Positions 63,649 through 64,000 of a stretch of 64,000 nucleotides of DNA are shown here, one piece after another. Position 1 is the stretch's first letter. Each line of letters opens with the position of its first letter. The position numbers and the translations under genes are program-made. The notes below the pieces were generated by a model. It was not told the DNA's origin and searched no databases. It was given only the letters and a program-made list of their open reading frames with translations. Source of the stretch: Nitrospira sp. (GTDB lineage: Bacteria; Nitrospirota; Nitrospiria; Nitrospirales; Nitrospiraceae); NCBI GenBank assembly GCA_015709715.1, contig CP054184.1, positions 2,465,001 through 2,529,000 of the forward strand. The letters are read 5' to 3'.

Positions 63649-64000
63649 ATGAGGGTACAGAGTTTTCTTCGGACTCGGTATCTTATCATCGTGGCTATCT
63701 TCTTCTCGGTCGTAATGCCGGGATGTGCTATTCATGCCTGGCGGGTTGCGCCGACCGACGTTTTGGACGAATCAATCTCTTCGTATGCTCAACAACCAGG
63801 CGCAGTTATTTACTACAACGTGCCGGCAGTGTTTGAGAAACCGCCTGCTAGAGAAACGGTCGATTCATTTGAAAGCGCCAGGTCGACCCAACAGTTTGCG
63901 GAATTGTTGGGGAAGGCGCTCACCAAGAATCCTACTTTCGAAAAAGCGATTCTCACGTCTGAGGCGCCGGAGCGTGGCTATTATGTTTCTGTGGATGTCA
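63649..64000 (+). CDS. Putative lipoprotein (3' truncated by window end)
   Basis: The frame is open from the ATG at 63649 to the last base. The start MRVQSFLRTRYLIIVAIFFS is a signal peptide, and VVMPGCAIHAW gives a lipobox, so the product is a membrane-anchored lipoprotein. The visible mature part (APTDVLDESISSYAQQPGAV, then FEKPPARETVDSFESARSTQ) has no family I recognise. GC content is lower than in neighbouring genes. It lies 15 bases after the zincin gene. Confidence 0.7.
   Translation, partial: MRVQSFLRTRYLIIVAIFFSVVMPGCAIHAWRVAPTDVLDESISSYAQQPGAVIYYNVPAVFEKPPARETVDSFESARSTQQFAELLGKALTKNPTFEKAILTSEAPERGYYVSVDV

Noticed and set aside
1-64000. tRNA, rRNA and CRISPR arrays
   Set aside because: No T-arm consensus, rRNA segments or regular direct repeats were found on reading both strands; weak tRNA-like genes could be missed without a covariance search.

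Overview
The window is high-GC, gene-dense chromosomal DNA from a Gram-negative aerobic bacterium. Outer-membrane and lipoprotein genes (MlaA, an outer-membrane barrel, DUF3015, many lipoboxes), hopanoid methylation, tandem PilZ proteins, DsrE2/TusA sulfur-carrier proteins and the overall protein style recall Nitrospira (phylum Nitrospirota). That assignment is inference from protein character only; no rRNA or tRNA gene lies in the window.

Layout. 1-1.9 kb: the right edge of an accessory/defence patch, with a DUF262/DUF1524 restriction-like protein cut by the window edge and a collapsed remnant of a type III restriction endonuclease. 1.9-14.6 kb, nearly all on the minus strand: a fused transaldolase/phosphoglucose isomerase whose transaldolase domain lacks its Schiff-base lysine, soluble transhydrogenase SthA, a lipoprotein and a secreted helical protein, a B12-binding radical SAM protein matching hopanoid C-3 methylase HpnR, a GAF sigma-54 activator, an HtrA protease, a zinc ribbon, an SPFH lipoprotein, a second small lipoprotein and a winged-helix protein. 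14.9-19.5 kb: three tandem PilZ proteins, then a probable compatible-solute module (GT78/81-like glycosyltransferase, membrane channel-like protein, mannosyl-3-phosphoglycerate-phosphatase-like HAD enzyme). 19.8-33 kb: a giant TPR/acidic-linker membrane protein, an overlapping ECF sigma/anti-sigma/DUF3106 operon, AIM24, an M48 protease, a TRL-like lipoprotein unit with clear promoter and terminator, an outer-membrane barrel, DUF3015, DUF4105, an alpha/beta hydrolase and MlaA.

33-42.9 kb: threonine catabolism (tdh-kbl), a TonB-C-like periplasmic protein, YceI, a DUF4412-like protein, two formylglycine-generating-enzyme-like (SUMF1) proteins, HemD, a VOC protein and a metallo-beta-lactamase-fold protein. 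42.9-51.6 kb: a polysaccharide/glycan locus of lower GC, with a UDP-glucuronate epimerase, a Tat-exported glycosidase-like/SUMF1 fusion, a GT39-like membrane glycosyltransferase split by an IS5-family element, a NodB-type deacetylase and a GT4 glycosyltransferase. Removing the IS plus one 4-bp target copy restores a single 731-residue reading frame.

51.9-64 kb: a secreted small protein, a CPA2 cation/proton antiporter with TrkA domains, a Rieske oxygenase, a DsrE2-TusA pair behind a strong promoter, a formiminotransferase-cyclodeaminase, ribosomal protein S21, endonuclease III, a further DsrE protein in a possibly leaderless unit, DNA polymerase I whose proofreading residues appear lost, a zincin and a lipoprotein cut by the window end. 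I found no CRISPR array, tRNA, rRNA or recognisable riboswitch.
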